A DNA stretch of 64,000 nucleotides from Mycolicibacterium tusciae JS617 (GCF_000243415.2 NZ_KI912270.1:5475837-5539836); one strand, 5' to 3'. Shown: positions 1-10,400, counted from the first letter of the stretch. Made by a program: numbers and translations. Notes: generated from the sequence alone by a model not told the origin.

Positions 1-55
1 GGCGGCACGCCTGAACCGGCCTCGGGATCGGCGACGAAGACCGAGCTCGACAGAG

Positions 56-553
56 TTACCCGGTTGAAGCAAATCCCTCGAATGTCGGGAATCTGGCGGC
101 AGTCTCGCCATCAATCCCGTCGTAGGTCTTGAGTAACTTCTGGATCATCTGCGTGTAGGCCTGCGGGACACTGCGGAATACCTCGGAGAGATTGGGTGGG
201 GGCGTCGCGACGCCGGCATCGGAGATCTGCCACCCCTGGCCCCTGAGCTGACCGACCATGTCCAGCAGTGCGGTACGCGTGGAGCCCAGCTGCCCGCCGC
301 CGGTGGAGAGCACTTCCTGCAGCGTCTGCAACTTATCGCGCAGCGCTTCCTGGGTGGCGAGATTCTCTTCGCCTCGCGCTATGGCCGCGTCGGCCGCCGA
401 TCCTGACCAGCCTTCACGCAGCTTGTTGATCGAGTCGCGCTGCGTGGTGATCAGGTTGTCGAGCTGCGTCGTCTGTGTGCTGACTTCGTCGGCCGCTGTG
501 ACGAGGCGCTCAGGTTGCGACGCCGCGACAGCTGAGATGGAAGTGGCCACCAA
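56..553 (-). CDS. WXG100-like ESX secretion-associated protein
   Basis: A 165-residue, mostly helical protein with no signal peptide. A WSG (WxG-type) turn near residues 48-50 follows a helix rich in Thr and Gln, and a second long amphipathic helix follows. This is the hairpin layout of WXG100/Esp N-terminal domains that are exported by type VII secretion. The C-terminal 55 residues are not part of a minimal WXG100 protein and hold a short Pro run. It is the last complete gene of a minus-strand operon that contains EspC-like and EspK-like genes, which supports an ESX-1 link. The start is TTG at 553, with GGGA about 8 nt upstream; GTG at 550 is equally possible. The role (substrate or chaperone client) is inferred. 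Confidence 0.6.
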   Translation of the reverse strand: MVATSISAVAASQPERLVTAADEVSTQTTQLDNLITTQRDSINKLREGWSGSAADAAIARGEENLATQEALRDKLQTLQEVLSTGGGQLGSTRTALLDMVGQLRGQGWQISDAGVATPPPNLSEVFRSVPQAYTQMIQKLLKTYDGIDGETAARFPTFEGFASTG

Positions 554-640
554 ATGATTATCCCGTGTCTGCGGCGAGCCATTTGCAGTTCTTTCGAATG
601 CGGAGGTGAAAGGCCGCAGGGGACTGCTGGCTCGGCCGAA

Positions 641-1149
641 CTAGGCAGGACATCTCTGGTCGATGGTCGCCAGAGTTGCGTTGAACTGTTGGCCAAGTTG
701 CGAGAAGTCCTTCGCCCATTGCGGTGCTGGAGAATTTTCGTCGGTCGCGGGATGGCTGGACAATCTCCCGGAGCTGCGCAAGGCCTGCCTGCGCGATTCG
801 CCAATGCCAAACGCTCACCCGCCTGCTTCTCGAGTAACGCGGCGGCCGCATGGATAATCCGCTGCCGAACGGCTTCGAGATCGCCCCGACCAGACTCGAC
901 AACCTGCGCGGACAGATCGATCTGTGAGGCTAGGCGCTGATCGAGTACGGCAAGTTGGCCAATCATTCGCCGCTGCTTGGCATTGGCCTCGTCGTAGTTG
1001 GTGGCAGCAGGACCGAACCACTGTGAATCAGGCCCAGCAGATGCGAGGCTGGCTGCCAATTCGCGCAGGCTGCCGCTGATGTCATACTCCGCGCCGCTTA
1101 CCGGCCTGCCGTTTCCGAAAGCTCGCCGCGTGTGCGACCACGCCGTCAA
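641..1149 (-). pseudogene. Frameshifted ESX-associated gene downstream of espK
   Basis: From about 1149 to 790 one minus frame encodes a convincing helical Esp-like N-terminal domain (QWFGPAATNYDEANAKQRRM, then LAVLDQRLASQIDLSAQVVE). After the ALLEKQAGERLALAN stretch that frame turns into Arg/Pro-rich nonsense. A second frame reads IAQAGLAQLREIVQ around 780-740. A third frame then reads PATDENSPAPQWAKDFSQLG and continues to a TAG stop at 641. At least one, and probably two, indels therefore break the gene between about 790 and 720. It lies 21 bp after the espK stop, so it belongs to that operon. Sequencing error is an alternative to true decay. The apparent start is TTG at 1149 without a good ribosome site. 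Confidence 0.6.
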
Positions 1150-1170
1150 AAACGCGTCGACAACGGATGG

Positions 1171-3408
1171 TCAGACGGTGGCCTCAGTGGAAATGGCGTC
1201 GGACATCAACACGCTCAGGTGTTGCCAGTAAATCCAGTCGGCGATCGCAGCGCGTTGATCAGCATGGTCGACGGCGGTGTGCGCGCGGTACAGGGCCAGC
1301 TCTTGCGCGTGGTTGGCGTAGCTCACGAAGTTCTCGAGCTGAACTGCCGCACGGTCGGGCACGTTGCTCAAGAGTGGGCGGAACACCTCGAACCACAGGT
1401 TTGAGCGTTCGTCCTTGGGGGCGTTGACGTCGGTAGGCGGCGGAGGCAAGAGGTCGGACAGACCGGCGCGGCCTACTGCGGCCAACTTGGTGGCGGCGTC
1501 GGGGGCGATCACCTGTAAGCGGTGGCGGCCCTCCATGGTTCCGTTGTCTGGGATGTCGTCGTGGCGCAGGATTATCTTGGCTGCGCCGGGGTCGAATCCT
1601 TTGAACTGGTCCTCGGTGGCGATGACCGCACGCAGATCGGTGTCGTGGTGTTGGGCCCAACCATGAAGCGCAAGTATGGGATACGTCGCCCAGGTACCGC
1701 GGACGGGGGCGGGGATGCTTTCGTCGGCGGTGGCCATTTTGATGTTCTCGGGCAGGTTCACGCCCTCGGGGATGTAGCCGAGCCCGTAGTTGTTGGCAAT
1801 GACGATCGTGCCGTCCTTCATCAGGCCGGTGAGCCAGTAGAAGCCGACGTCGGTCACGCCGGCGTTGAGGGCGGCGGCGATGCGCTGTGCCAACATCGCG
1901 GGATCCTTGCCGGTCGAGCGGCGGCGTAGGGCGCCGGCGGTTGCGGCTGCGGCGGCTGCTTCACGATGCGCGCGGGCGGCCGAAACCGGTACGGGCGCAG
2001 CACCTACCGCGCCGGCGCCAGGTGCCGCGGTCGCGGGTGGGACGGCGCCCGACCCGACGGGGCCAGGTGATGCGACGGGTGCCGCGGGTGGTGGTGTGGC
2101 TGGGGGGCCGAGTTGTACGGGTGGTGCGGCCGGAGCGCCGGTACCGGGTGCGGGCGCGGGTGCGACGGGCGCTGCGGAACCGCCTGCTGGTCCGGAAGCT
2201 GAAGGGGTTTGGGACGGCGTGGTTGGCGCTGGCGCATCGGGTGCAGCTGGGGCAGCGAGCGGTTGTGCGAGCGGAGCGGAGTTCATCGGCACGGACGGTT
2301 GTGTTGGCTGGATAGGAGTTTGGGCGGCCTTGGCCGCCGCCTCGGCCATGGAGCGCTGGAATTCGGTCAGGCCTTGTGCCGGCGTAGAAGGTGTGGCGCT
2401 GGCAGTGCTCGGTGCAGTTGACGCACTCGGTGCCGACGGCGCTGACGGCGCTGAGGGGCTCGACAGCGGGCTTGACGGCGAACTCACGCTTGGGGACGTT
2501 GGCGCGTTGGGAGCGCTTGGGGCGCCGGGCATTCCGGGAATTCCAGGTAGCGGCGGCCCGGGTCCTGCTGCAGGTGGGGCTTCGACGGGAGGTGGGGGTG
2601 CCGCATTGGCCACCTCCGATCCGTCTCCCCCCCGACTGTGCGAACTCTCGAGGGGAGCTATCGGGCTACTAGGCTCGTTTGGAACCTCGGACGTCAATTC
2701 ATCGCGCGGGTTCAGTTCGTCACCCGTGCCCGTTGAACTCTCGTCTGGTATGACAGGATCGTTGGCGGTTGGGACGGCAGGCGGTGGAGCTGTACTGATG
2801 TTGCCGCTGCCAGGCCCAGTCAGATTACTGGCGAGAATTACGCGCTCTTCGCCTACTCCGTTCTCTGAGACGGATCCCGCTGAGCCGACCTCGGGACTTT
2901 GGCCGCCGGTCTCTCCCATAGGAGACTTACCTGAAACTTGCGAACCAGCCAAGGTGACTACATCGATATTCTCGCCGCGGGTTGCGTCCACGATGGCCTG
3001 AATTGCCGACTCTTTTTCAGACTCCGATCCTTCGGCAGCGTTGATCAGGTCAATCAGATCGTTGGCCTTATCGACGTTATCGATGATCGTGTTCTTTGCG
3101 TTGACGATCGCGGACACGCTGTCACGGAACAGCTTTGCCGAGGCGCCGAGCCGAGTCTTGAGTCCTTCTAAGTCTGCGATCCCCTTGTCTAGGGCACCGT
3201 TCGCCGCCGTCGCCCCCCCGCCTGACCAAATACCGACGCCACCGAACATCTGCAGGCGCTGCACTTTCGTGGCGTCGAGCTGTGATCCCACCGTGGTCGC
3301 AACCGTTTCGAAGGTCTCGGCGCAAGAGCGCAGCGTGTCTTCGTCGACTTCAGGCCACGCCGGAGGCGCAGTCATTCCATGTGGATCCGACGGCCTGCCG
3401 ATGCCCAT
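1171..3408 (-). CDS. espK: ESX-1 secretion-associated protein EspK-like
   Basis: A 745-residue protein in three parts. Residues 1-165 form a helical N-terminal domain with an IWSGGGATAANGALDKG motif, matching the WSGGAANAANGALG motif of M. tuberculosis EspK (Rv3879c, 729 aa). Residues about 165-480 are low-complexity Pro/Ala/Ser. Residues about 480-745 form a globular C-terminal domain with PVSAARAHREAAAAAATAGA, AQRIAAALNAGVTDVGFYWL and PPPPTDVNAPKDERSNLWFE, all close to EspK as I remember it. In the known ESX-1 system EspK is cytosolic and helps target EspB to the secretion machinery. The start ATG lies 3 nt after the upstream stop, so it is coupled to the preceding membrane-protein gene. 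The ESX-1 core genes are not in this window. Confidence 0.85.
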   Translation of the reverse strand: MGIGRPSDPHGMTAPPAWPEVDEDTLRSCAETFETVATTVGSQLDATKVQRLQMFGGVGIWSGGGATAANGALDKGIADLEGLKTRLGASAKLFRDSVSAIVNAKNTIIDNVDKANDLIDLINAAEGSESEKESAIQAIVDATRGENIDVVTLAGSQVSGKSPMGETGGQSPEVGSAGSVSENGVGEERVILASNLTGPGSGNISTAPPPAVPTANDPVIPDESSTGTGDELNPRDELTSEVPNEPSSPIAPLESSHSRGGDGSEVANAAPPPPVEAPPAAGPGPPLPGIPGMPGAPSAPNAPTSPSVSSPSSPLSSPSAPSAPSAPSASTAPSTASATPSTPAQGLTEFQRSMAEAAAKAAQTPIQPTQPSVPMNSAPLAQPLAAPAAPDAPAPTTPSQTPSASGPAGGSAAPVAPAPAPGTGAPAAPPVQLGPPATPPPAAPVASPGPVGSGAVPPATAAPGAGAVGAAPVPVSAARAHREAAAAAATAGALRRRSTGKDPAMLAQRIAAALNAGVTDVGFYWLTGLMKDGTIVIANNYGLGYIPEGVNLPENIKMATADESIPAPVRGTWATYPILALHGWAQHHDTDLRAVIATEDQFKGFDPGAAKIILRHDDIPDNGTMEGRHRLQVIAPDAATKLAAVGRAGLSDLLPPPPTDVNAPKDERSNLWFEVFRPLLSNVPDRAAVQLENFVSYANHAQELALYRAHTAVDHADQRAAIADWIYWQHLSVLMSDAISTEATV

Positions 3409-3411
3409 CGG

Positions 3412-4533
3412 CTAACTCTCCGACGCTCTGCACGCATCGGCGATAGCGGATGTAATGCCGGCGGCTACTCCGCCCAAGTACGAGTCGGCGGTCGAGTATG
3501 AGGGCAGCGCGCCTGCGTATGCTCTGCGGTATTGGGCGGCGAGGGTTGCGAAGTCCTGCAGCGTTGGATTGCTGCTCTGGAGGCCTAGGCGCTCCATGTC
3601 GTCAGCCACCGCATTCATCACAGGTATGACGCCGTCTATTACACTCCGGTGCTCGGGATTCCAATCGCTGGCGGGGATAGCCGGGTCGAGAGCCTTCCAC
3701 GCGGTCGCGTCCCTATCGAATTTGGTTAGCAGTTCGATCCATTCAGAACAGGTGTCGTCCCCGTCAGCGAGGAACCGATTAGGATCGGCCGGGTCGGTCA
3801 GCGGCGCTACGACTTCCGGTGCCAGAGGAGCGGGGACTAGGGGCGCTCGAGCCTCGGCCGCTCCGTACTCAATACCGGTACAGATACGCGTCACGGCGTT
3901 AGAGCTGCCCCCAGCCACGCCGGCGAGCTCGTTGTCGGACTGCGTGTAGGTGGGAATAGCTTCGACGTAGGCCCGGGTGTATGCGATGAACTGCTCGTAC
4001 AGTTCGCGCATTGCACGGTGCGGGGTCACCTTCGCCAGCTGCACCGCTTGATCGGCAGTCGTTCGCATCACGCGGGCAACTTCATCGTGCTGCCGACGTT
4101 GGTCTGGAGTCCATTCCGTAGCCGGGATCGCGCGATCAATTCTGTCCCAGCCATTCTTTTCTATTTTTGCGAGTGTGTTGATGATCGGTCCCCACGCAGC
4201 GCAACTCGGATCTTCGGTGATGATGTTCGCGGGGCCTTTGTCGTCGGCGCTGGCCAGACCGAAGGTTTCACCCGTCGGCGAGGGATCACCGTCGCCACCG
4301 TCGCCACCGTCCTTGGTGACCGAAATCGTCACTGCTGCAGTCACTCCGATGACTACAAGCAGCGCTAACGCTCCAAGGCCCCACTTCCAGCCCTTGCCCC
4401 GCTTCTTCGGCGGTGGGCCAGCGACCCATGGTTGCTGTGGACCCGGATACCCCTGTGGCGGATAAGGATTCCCGGGCGGCGGGCCACCAGGCGGAGGCGG
4501 AGGAGGCGGACCGCCAGGTGGCTGAAAACTCAC
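3412..4533 (-). CDS. Proline-rich membrane-anchored protein with duplicated C-terminal domain
   Basis: The 373-residue product begins with a Pro/Gly-rich cytoplasmic segment (residues 1-40), a basic KKRGKGWKW patch, one transmembrane helix (about 52-72) and then an acidic Gly/Asp linker. The rest should be outside the membrane. It consists of two homologous repeats of about 110 residues (around 105-225 and 258-372). Each starts near a Cys-x2-W/E-W segment, carries an AIPAxxWxP motif and an RAYxxAxPxY motif, and ends with LxGVA and a closing Cys. One Cys pair per repeat suggests one disulfide each. The GTG start overlaps the stop of the EspC-like gene (GTGA). No function is recognised; the operon suggests an ESX-1 accessory role. 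Confidence 0.7.
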   Translation of the reverse strand: MSFQPPGGPPPPPPPGGPPPGNPYPPQGYPGPQQPWVAGPPPKKRGKGWKWGLGALALLVVIGVTAAVTISVTKDGGDGGDGDPSPTGETFGLASADDKGPANIITEDPSCAAWGPIINTLAKIEKNGWDRIDRAIPATEWTPDQRRQHDEVARVMRTTADQAVQLAKVTPHRAMRELYEQFIAYTRAYVEAIPTYTQSDNELAGVAGGSSNAVTRICTGIEYGAAEARAPLVPAPLAPEVVAPLTDPADPNRFLADGDDTCSEWIELLTKFDRDATAWKALDPAIPASDWNPEHRSVIDGVIPVMNAVADDMERLGLQSSNPTLQDFATLAAQYRRAYAGALPSYSTADSYLGGVAAGITSAIADACRASES

Positions 4534-5309
4534 AGCGCGATCTCCGGCCCTGACTCAGCAGGCCGTGTCGGCGCGGGCTTCGGCGCAGGCGGGGCTTGCG
4601 GTGCGGGTTCTTGCAGACCAGCGTCGGGCACCCGCTCCCCACCTGAATTACCCGGCGCCGCTTCGGCTTGCGGCTCCAGCTTGTCCTCGGGCCGCTCCTC
4701 ACGATCCTCTTCCGGCATTTGCTCGTCTTCACCGGGGAGCTTCTCCTCGCCCTCGCCAGACTGCGCCAGCTGACTCGCCTGCTGCACGGCGCTCTGCACG
4801 CCCTGCATCATCGCCTGCGGAATCGCTGCGGCCAGGCCGGCCAATTGCATCGGGATCTGCGCGGCCTGCTGAGCCATCTGCATCAGCTGGCCCATCTGAT
4901 CGGATTGCCCTCCGCCCGCTGCCGGGGAGCCCGCCGTCGTAAAACCCGTCGCTCCGGGCGCGCCGCCCGTGCCGCCTGCTGGGCTACCACCGCCAGCACC
5001 CGCCGCGTCCTCGAACAGCCCCAGACGCTTGAGGATCTCCTCGGCGATCTGCCGATCGGTGCTGTCGTAACTGTCCGCGGCCTGCATGACGTTCTGGGCA
5101 AAGCGGGTCAGCTCTTCTTTGGTGATCGGCATCTGGGCGATCACCGGATCGACCACCTCGGCCACTCGACCGGCGATCGCCGTCGAAAGCGCATCGGCAC
5201 CCGCGGGGCTGAACGCGGCGGGCGGCTCTGGGATCAATCCCGCGATCGTCTCCAACTTGCCGCCGGACTGACGGACAAGCGCGGTGTCGACCCGCAAATC
5301 CTCAGTCAC
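4530..5309 (-). CDS. EspC/EspF-family type VII secretion target with long Pro/Ala tail
   Basis: The 259-residue protein opens with TEDLRVDTALVRQSGGKLE, the typical beginning of the small EspC/EspF/DUF2580 family. Two helices separated by a short turn follow, and then YDSTDRQIAEEI, close to the YxxxD/E-type C-terminal export signal of type VII substrates. Normal family members are about 100 residues. This one carries about 150 extra residues, first Gly/Ala-rich, then a Gln/Met-rich helix, an acidic EEDREERPEDK segment and a Pro-rich tail. The GTG start at 5309 has GGGAG 6 nt upstream. It is the first gene of the minus-strand operon, with the promoter expected in 5310-5400. Confidence 0.7.
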   Translation of the reverse strand: MTEDLRVDTALVRQSGGKLETIAGLIPEPPAAFSPAGADALSTAIAGRVAEVVDPVIAQMPITKEELTRFAQNVMQAADSYDSTDRQIAEEILKRLGLFEDAAGAGGGSPAGGTGGAPGATGFTTAGSPAAGGGQSDQMGQLMQMAQQAAQIPMQLAGLAAAIPQAMMQGVQSAVQQASQLAQSGEGEEKLPGEDEQMPEEDREERPEDKLEPQAEAAPGNSGGERVPDAGLQEPAPQAPPAPKPAPTRPAESGPEIAL

Positions 5310-5380
5310 TGTCACTCCCCATAGCAATCAGTTCCGCGCTGAGCTCTCGACCATCCTCCTCAGCCGTCACGACGAAAATG

Positions 5381-5805
5381 CTACCGGAACTGCAATATCG
5401 CCATACGCACCAATTCCGCCGAGCCGACGTCGACGAATGCGCCGCGCAGCACCAACTGATTACCTGATGAGCCCAGCAGGGACGAGTTACGGAAGGCCTT
5501 CGCGAGCGACCACCAGCAGTACGGGCTAAGCAACCCCCGACGGGGCCGAGCAAACGGCCAGCCTGGCGTCGAGTGTGTGGTTTTGTCACGCCCATCGCGC
5601 CCGAAGCGTGCGAAAACCCAACACTCGAGCACGAAAGGGGCGAAGGACTCGGTCACGTCCACCTCCACCTCGACGGCCTCGATGAGGTCCTTGCGTAGAC
5701 CCACACCGTTGGCCGCCTCCTTGGTGGACAGCTTCGCGCGTCCACGCGCGACATAGAGCCGCTGACCCAACGTCGCGCTGGCCGCCGCCTCCATCAGCCC
5801 GTACC
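5381..5805 (-). pseudogene. Truncated remnant of an FHA/HTH-type regulatory gene
   Basis: Between the EspC-like gene and treS the minus strand carries [20 protein letters not shown] and LRKDLIEAVEVEVDVTES at about 5640-5780. These align with the C-terminal helix-turn-helix segment of the intact FHA-domain protein at 45129-46280 ([20 protein letters not shown]). The open frame continues to 5381 with protein-like sequence (SGNQLVLRGAFVDVGSAELV), and a different frame carries SIFVVTAEEDGRELSAELIA to a stop at 5302. There is no start codon or N-terminal domain, because the homology stops where the treS promoter begins. It is read as a 5'-truncated, frameshifted relic of a gene once upstream of the ESX operon. 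Confidence 0.5.
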
Positions 5806-5906
5806 GATCACCGATACAAACGCTGGAAAACCAGCAAACGACGCGCGCCGACCGCCAGATTCTGGGCGGTTCAATTCGCCCGGACATGGGTAGGTTTGAA
5901 GTCTGT

Positions 5907-7681
<1,775 letters not shown>

Positions 7682-7685
<4 letters not shown>

Positions 7686-9025
7686 ATCTGCCGTTCGACG
7701 AATGGCTTCCGCACCAGCGCTGGTACGCCGGCCGCAGCCGCGAACTCGCCTCCGCCGCCCCCGCGGTCTCTGTCTCCCTACACGACGACCTGGACCTCGT
7801 GCTGCTCGACGTGTCCTACACCGACGGCAGTTCGGAGCGTTATCAAGTCATCGTGCAGTGGAACGTCGAGCCCATCGAGGAGTTCGCCGACGCGGCCATG
7901 ATCGGAACCGACGGCGATCGCACCGCCTACGACGCCGTCTACGACCCGTCGGCCGGGCAGTATCTGCTGTCGCTGATCGATACTTCGGCGACGGTCGGCC
8001 CGCCCGATGCGACGGTGCGGTTCCTCAAGGAGCCCGACGTCACACTGCCGCTGGACATCGCGCCTCGGTTGTTGGGCGTCGAGCAGAGCAACTCCAGCGT
8101 GGTCTTCGAGCAGGAAGCCGTCCTCAAGATCTTCCGCCGTATCACCCCGGGCACCAACCCGGACATCGAACTGAACCGGGTGCTGGCGCGAGCGGGTAAC
8201 CCGCACGTGGCTCGGCTGCTGGGTTCCTTCGAGACGACGTGGGACAACCAGCCCTGCGCGCTCGGCATGGTCACCGACTTCGCGGCGAACTCCGCCGAGG
8301 GCTGGGACATGGCGCTGGCAAGCACCCGTGACCTGTTCGCCGAAGGCGACCTCTACGCCGACGAGGTCGGCGGTGATTTCGCCGGCGAGTCCTTCCGGTT
8401 GGGTGAGGCGGTCGCGTCGGTGCACGTGACACTGGCCGACCAGCTGGAGACCAGCTCAACACTGTTCGCGACCGACACCATGCTGGAGCGACTGGCGGCG
8501 GTCGCGACGGCGGTGCCGGAACTCGAGGAGTACATCCCGCTGATCGAGGAGCGCTACCGCAAGCTCGCTGAGGAGACGATCGCGGTGCAGCGCGTACACG
8601 GCGATCTGCATCTCGGCCAGGTGTTGCGCACCCCTGCGGGCTGGCTGGTCATCGACTTCGAAGGTGAGCCCGGACAGCCGCTCGACCAGCGCAGGCGGCC
8701 CGATTCGCCGTTGCGGGACGTGGCCGGGATGCTGCGTTCCTACGAGTACGCGGCATTTCAGCGGTTGATGGACCAGTCGAGCGACTCGCGAGACGACAGC
8801 CTGGACCGTCAGCTCGGCGCGCGAGCCCGCGAATGGGTGGAGCGCAACGCCGGCTCGTTCTGCGAGGGTTACGCGGAGATCTCCGGTGTCGATCCGCGCG
8901 ACTCCGGGCCGCTGCTCCTGGCTTATGAACTCGACAAGGCGGTGTACGAGGCCGGTTACGAAGCGCGGCACCGGCCCAGTTGGCTGCCGATCCCGTTGAA
9001 GTCGATCGCGCGGCTTGTCGGCTGA
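7682..9025 (+). CDS. mak: Maltokinase
   Basis: The 447-residue protein phosphorylates maltose to maltose-1-phosphate with ATP, the second step of the TreS-Mak-GlgE pathway in the cytoplasm. The N-terminal cap domain starts [20 protein letters not shown]. The kinase-like C-terminal lobe has [11 protein letters not shown] (catalytic Asp) and [13 protein letters not shown] (metal-binding Asp), as in aminoglycoside-phosphotransferase-like maltokinases. Length matches M. tuberculosis Mak/Pep2 (Rv0127, 455 aa). The GTG start has GGAGG about 5 nt upstream, inside the treS 3' end, and overlaps the treS stop. The gene order treS-mak matches M. tuberculosis. Confidence 0.94.
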
Positions 9026-9035
9026 GCGTGTAACG

Positions 9036-9055
9036 GTGGCGGCGCAACGCCGCAC
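9036..9055 (+). terminator. Possible terminator hairpin after mak
   Basis: A GC-rich hairpin, GCGGCG-CAA-CGCCGC, lies 13 nt after the mak stop and ends just before the DUF417 gene. There is no U-tract, which is normal for mycobacterial terminators. It may equally be a weak attenuator. Confidence 0.3.
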
Positions 9056-9064
9056 TACCGCTAC

Positions 9065-9538
9065 ATGACGACACAACAGATCGAATCCACGCAGAAGAAC
9101 ATCGATACGGCCGCGGGCCTGATCGTGCGCTACGGCCTGGTCATCGTGCTCGCCTGGTACGGCGGACTGAAATTCATGACGTATGAGGCCGAGGGCATCG
9201 TGGGGCTGGTGTCCGACAGCCCGCTCATGAGCTGGGTGTACGACGTCTTCTCGGTGACGACGTTCTCGGCATTGCTCGGCGTCTTCGAGATCACGGCCGC
9301 CGTATTGCTCGCGGTCAAGCCGTGGTGGCCCAGGATTTCCGTCGCAGGAAGCCTGCTCGCCGTCGCACTTTTCGCCTCGACGATAAGTTTCATGTTCACT
9401 ACCGCCGGGGTATTCGAGGACGCACAGGGCGGATTCCCAGCGCTGTCACTGACCGGTGGCTTTCTGATGAAAGACATTGCGCTGCTGGGTATCGCCGTGT
9501 GGACCCTGGCCGACGCCGTGCGGGCACTGCGTCGCTAG
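9065..9538 (+). CDS. DUF417 family integral membrane protein (YkgB/RclC-like)
   Basis: A 157-residue protein with four predicted membrane helices (about 19-37, 63-84, 92-113 and 130-150). The segment YGLVIVLAWYGGLKFMTYEA near the N-terminus is typical of the DUF417/YkgB family; E. coli RclC belongs to it and is linked to reactive chlorine resistance. The second helix region DVFSVTTFSALLGVFEITAA and the LTGGFLMKDIALLG segment also fit. Substrate and mechanism are unknown. It lies 39 nt after mak and 18 nt before a small conserved gene, so it may be cotranscribed with that gene. No regulator can be assigned to it with confidence. Confidence 0.75.
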   Translation: MTTQQIESTQKNIDTAAGLIVRYGLVIVLAWYGGLKFMTYEAEGIVGLVSDSPLMSWVYDVFSVTTFSALLGVFEITAAVLLAVKPWWPRISVAGSLLAVALFASTISFMFTTAGVFEDAQGGFPALSLTGGFLMKDIALLGIAVWTLADAVRALRR

Positions 9539-9556
9539 CTCGAGGAGAGTGCCACC

Positions 9557-9937
9557 ATGGCCAAGTACTCGCTCAACGTTGACGCGGTGGCCAAGGCGCG
9601 GGCACTCATCGACGCCCACCAGTACGTGCTCGACAGCGACTGGGGTGATGTGCAGCCGAATGCCGACGCGCAGAACTCCTATCTCGAATCGCATTCATGG
9701 GAGGACTACGCGCAGTGGCACCTCGGGCTGACCGAAGGTGCCACCGACGGCACCAAGGCGCGCTACGCGTTCGTCTACGGCGACCTCAGGAGGCTCCACC
9801 GCACAGGCCTGATCGCGTGCGTTTACCGGGCGGCCGAATGGCGGCACAAGGACGTCGAGCTCGCCGCCCACCAGCTGTTGCAGTACCTGGACGACAAGAC
9901 CGGGCTGAAGCCGAGCGGGTCTACCGCCGGAGCATGA
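9557..9937 (+). CDS. Conserved hypothetical protein
   Basis: A 126-residue soluble protein rich in Trp, Tyr and His (HSWEDYAQWHLGLTEGATDG, RLHRTGLIACVYRAAEWRHK). I recognise the general type from actinobacterial genomes but no function is known to me. The ATG has GAGGAGAG 8 nt upstream. The 3' end overlaps by 17 bp the end of a broken tetR gene on the other strand. It follows the DUF417 membrane gene by 18 nt and is probably in the same transcript. Confidence 0.7.
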   Translation: MAKYSLNVDAVAKARALIDAHQYVLDSDWGDVQPNADAQNSYLESHSWEDYAQWHLGLTEGATDGTKARYAFVYGDLRRLHRTGLIACVYRAAEWRHKDVELAAHQLLQYLDDKTGLKPSGSTAGA

Positions 9938-10168
9938 GATCCAGGACGTCCCCACGCAGCGGGGTGGGCGGCTCATGGGCGACCGGAGCCTCGTGCAGCA
10001 GGCCGACGCCCGTGGCGAACAACACCGAGCTGCCCTCGGTACTTCGAGCCGGTCACACAACCGGCCGATACGCAGCGCGTTCGGCCCTCCCTCGGAGAGC
10101 AGTGCGAAGCCGGCCTGTACCCAGTCATCCACCGTCAACGGGCACCCGGTGCGGGGAGCCAACGTCAT
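9921..10168 (-). pseudogene. TetR-family regulator with internal deletion
   Basis: Starting at ATG 10168 the minus strand encodes a normal TetR N-terminus: LTVDDWVQAGFALLSEGGPN followed by ALRIGRLCDRLEV, the first part of the HTH. The reading frame then changes. A -1 frame reads SVLFATGVGLLHEAPVAHEP and then PTPLRGDVLDLMLRR to a TAG at 9921, which looks like the C-terminus of the same kind of regulator. Roughly 110-130 residues of the middle, including the recognition helix end and the ligand domain, are missing. This is best read as an internal deletion plus frameshift. It cannot encode a functional repressor. Confidence 0.65.
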
Positions 10169-10375
10169 GCGGGCAGCATGTGGCGTTACCTACGCTCGCG
10201 AAATTCAATCGGCAAAGACTTATAGAACGATGTTTCGACGGATCCGAAGGGGACCCGGCAACCGCGGCCGCCGTGGGGTGCCACCGCTCTTCGACCCCCC
10301 ACGCCGGTCCGCCCAGCCCGCAACGAAGAACAGGACTCTGCGCGGCCACGGCGGCCACGGTTGCTACAGCACCGG

Positions 10376-10400
10376 ACCGTACCATACGAATTGGTACGGT
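10376..10400. promoter_or_regulatory. Perfect inverted repeat, TetR-operator-like
   Basis: ACCGTACCA, a 7-nt spacer, then TGGTACGGT: 9-bp perfect arms in the 320-bp gap (10169-10488) between the broken tetR gene and the acidic DUF5709-like gene. Size and symmetry fit a TetR-family operator. The GGTAC(G/C)GT core recurs in the operator region beside the second tetR gene at 32071-32119. The remainder of the gap holds no recognisable gene. Confidence 0.45.

Noticed and set aside
1865..3001. Long plus-strand Gly/Ala-rich open frame
   Set aside because: Antisense to the Pro/Ala-rich region of espK; low complexity comes from the complementary codons.
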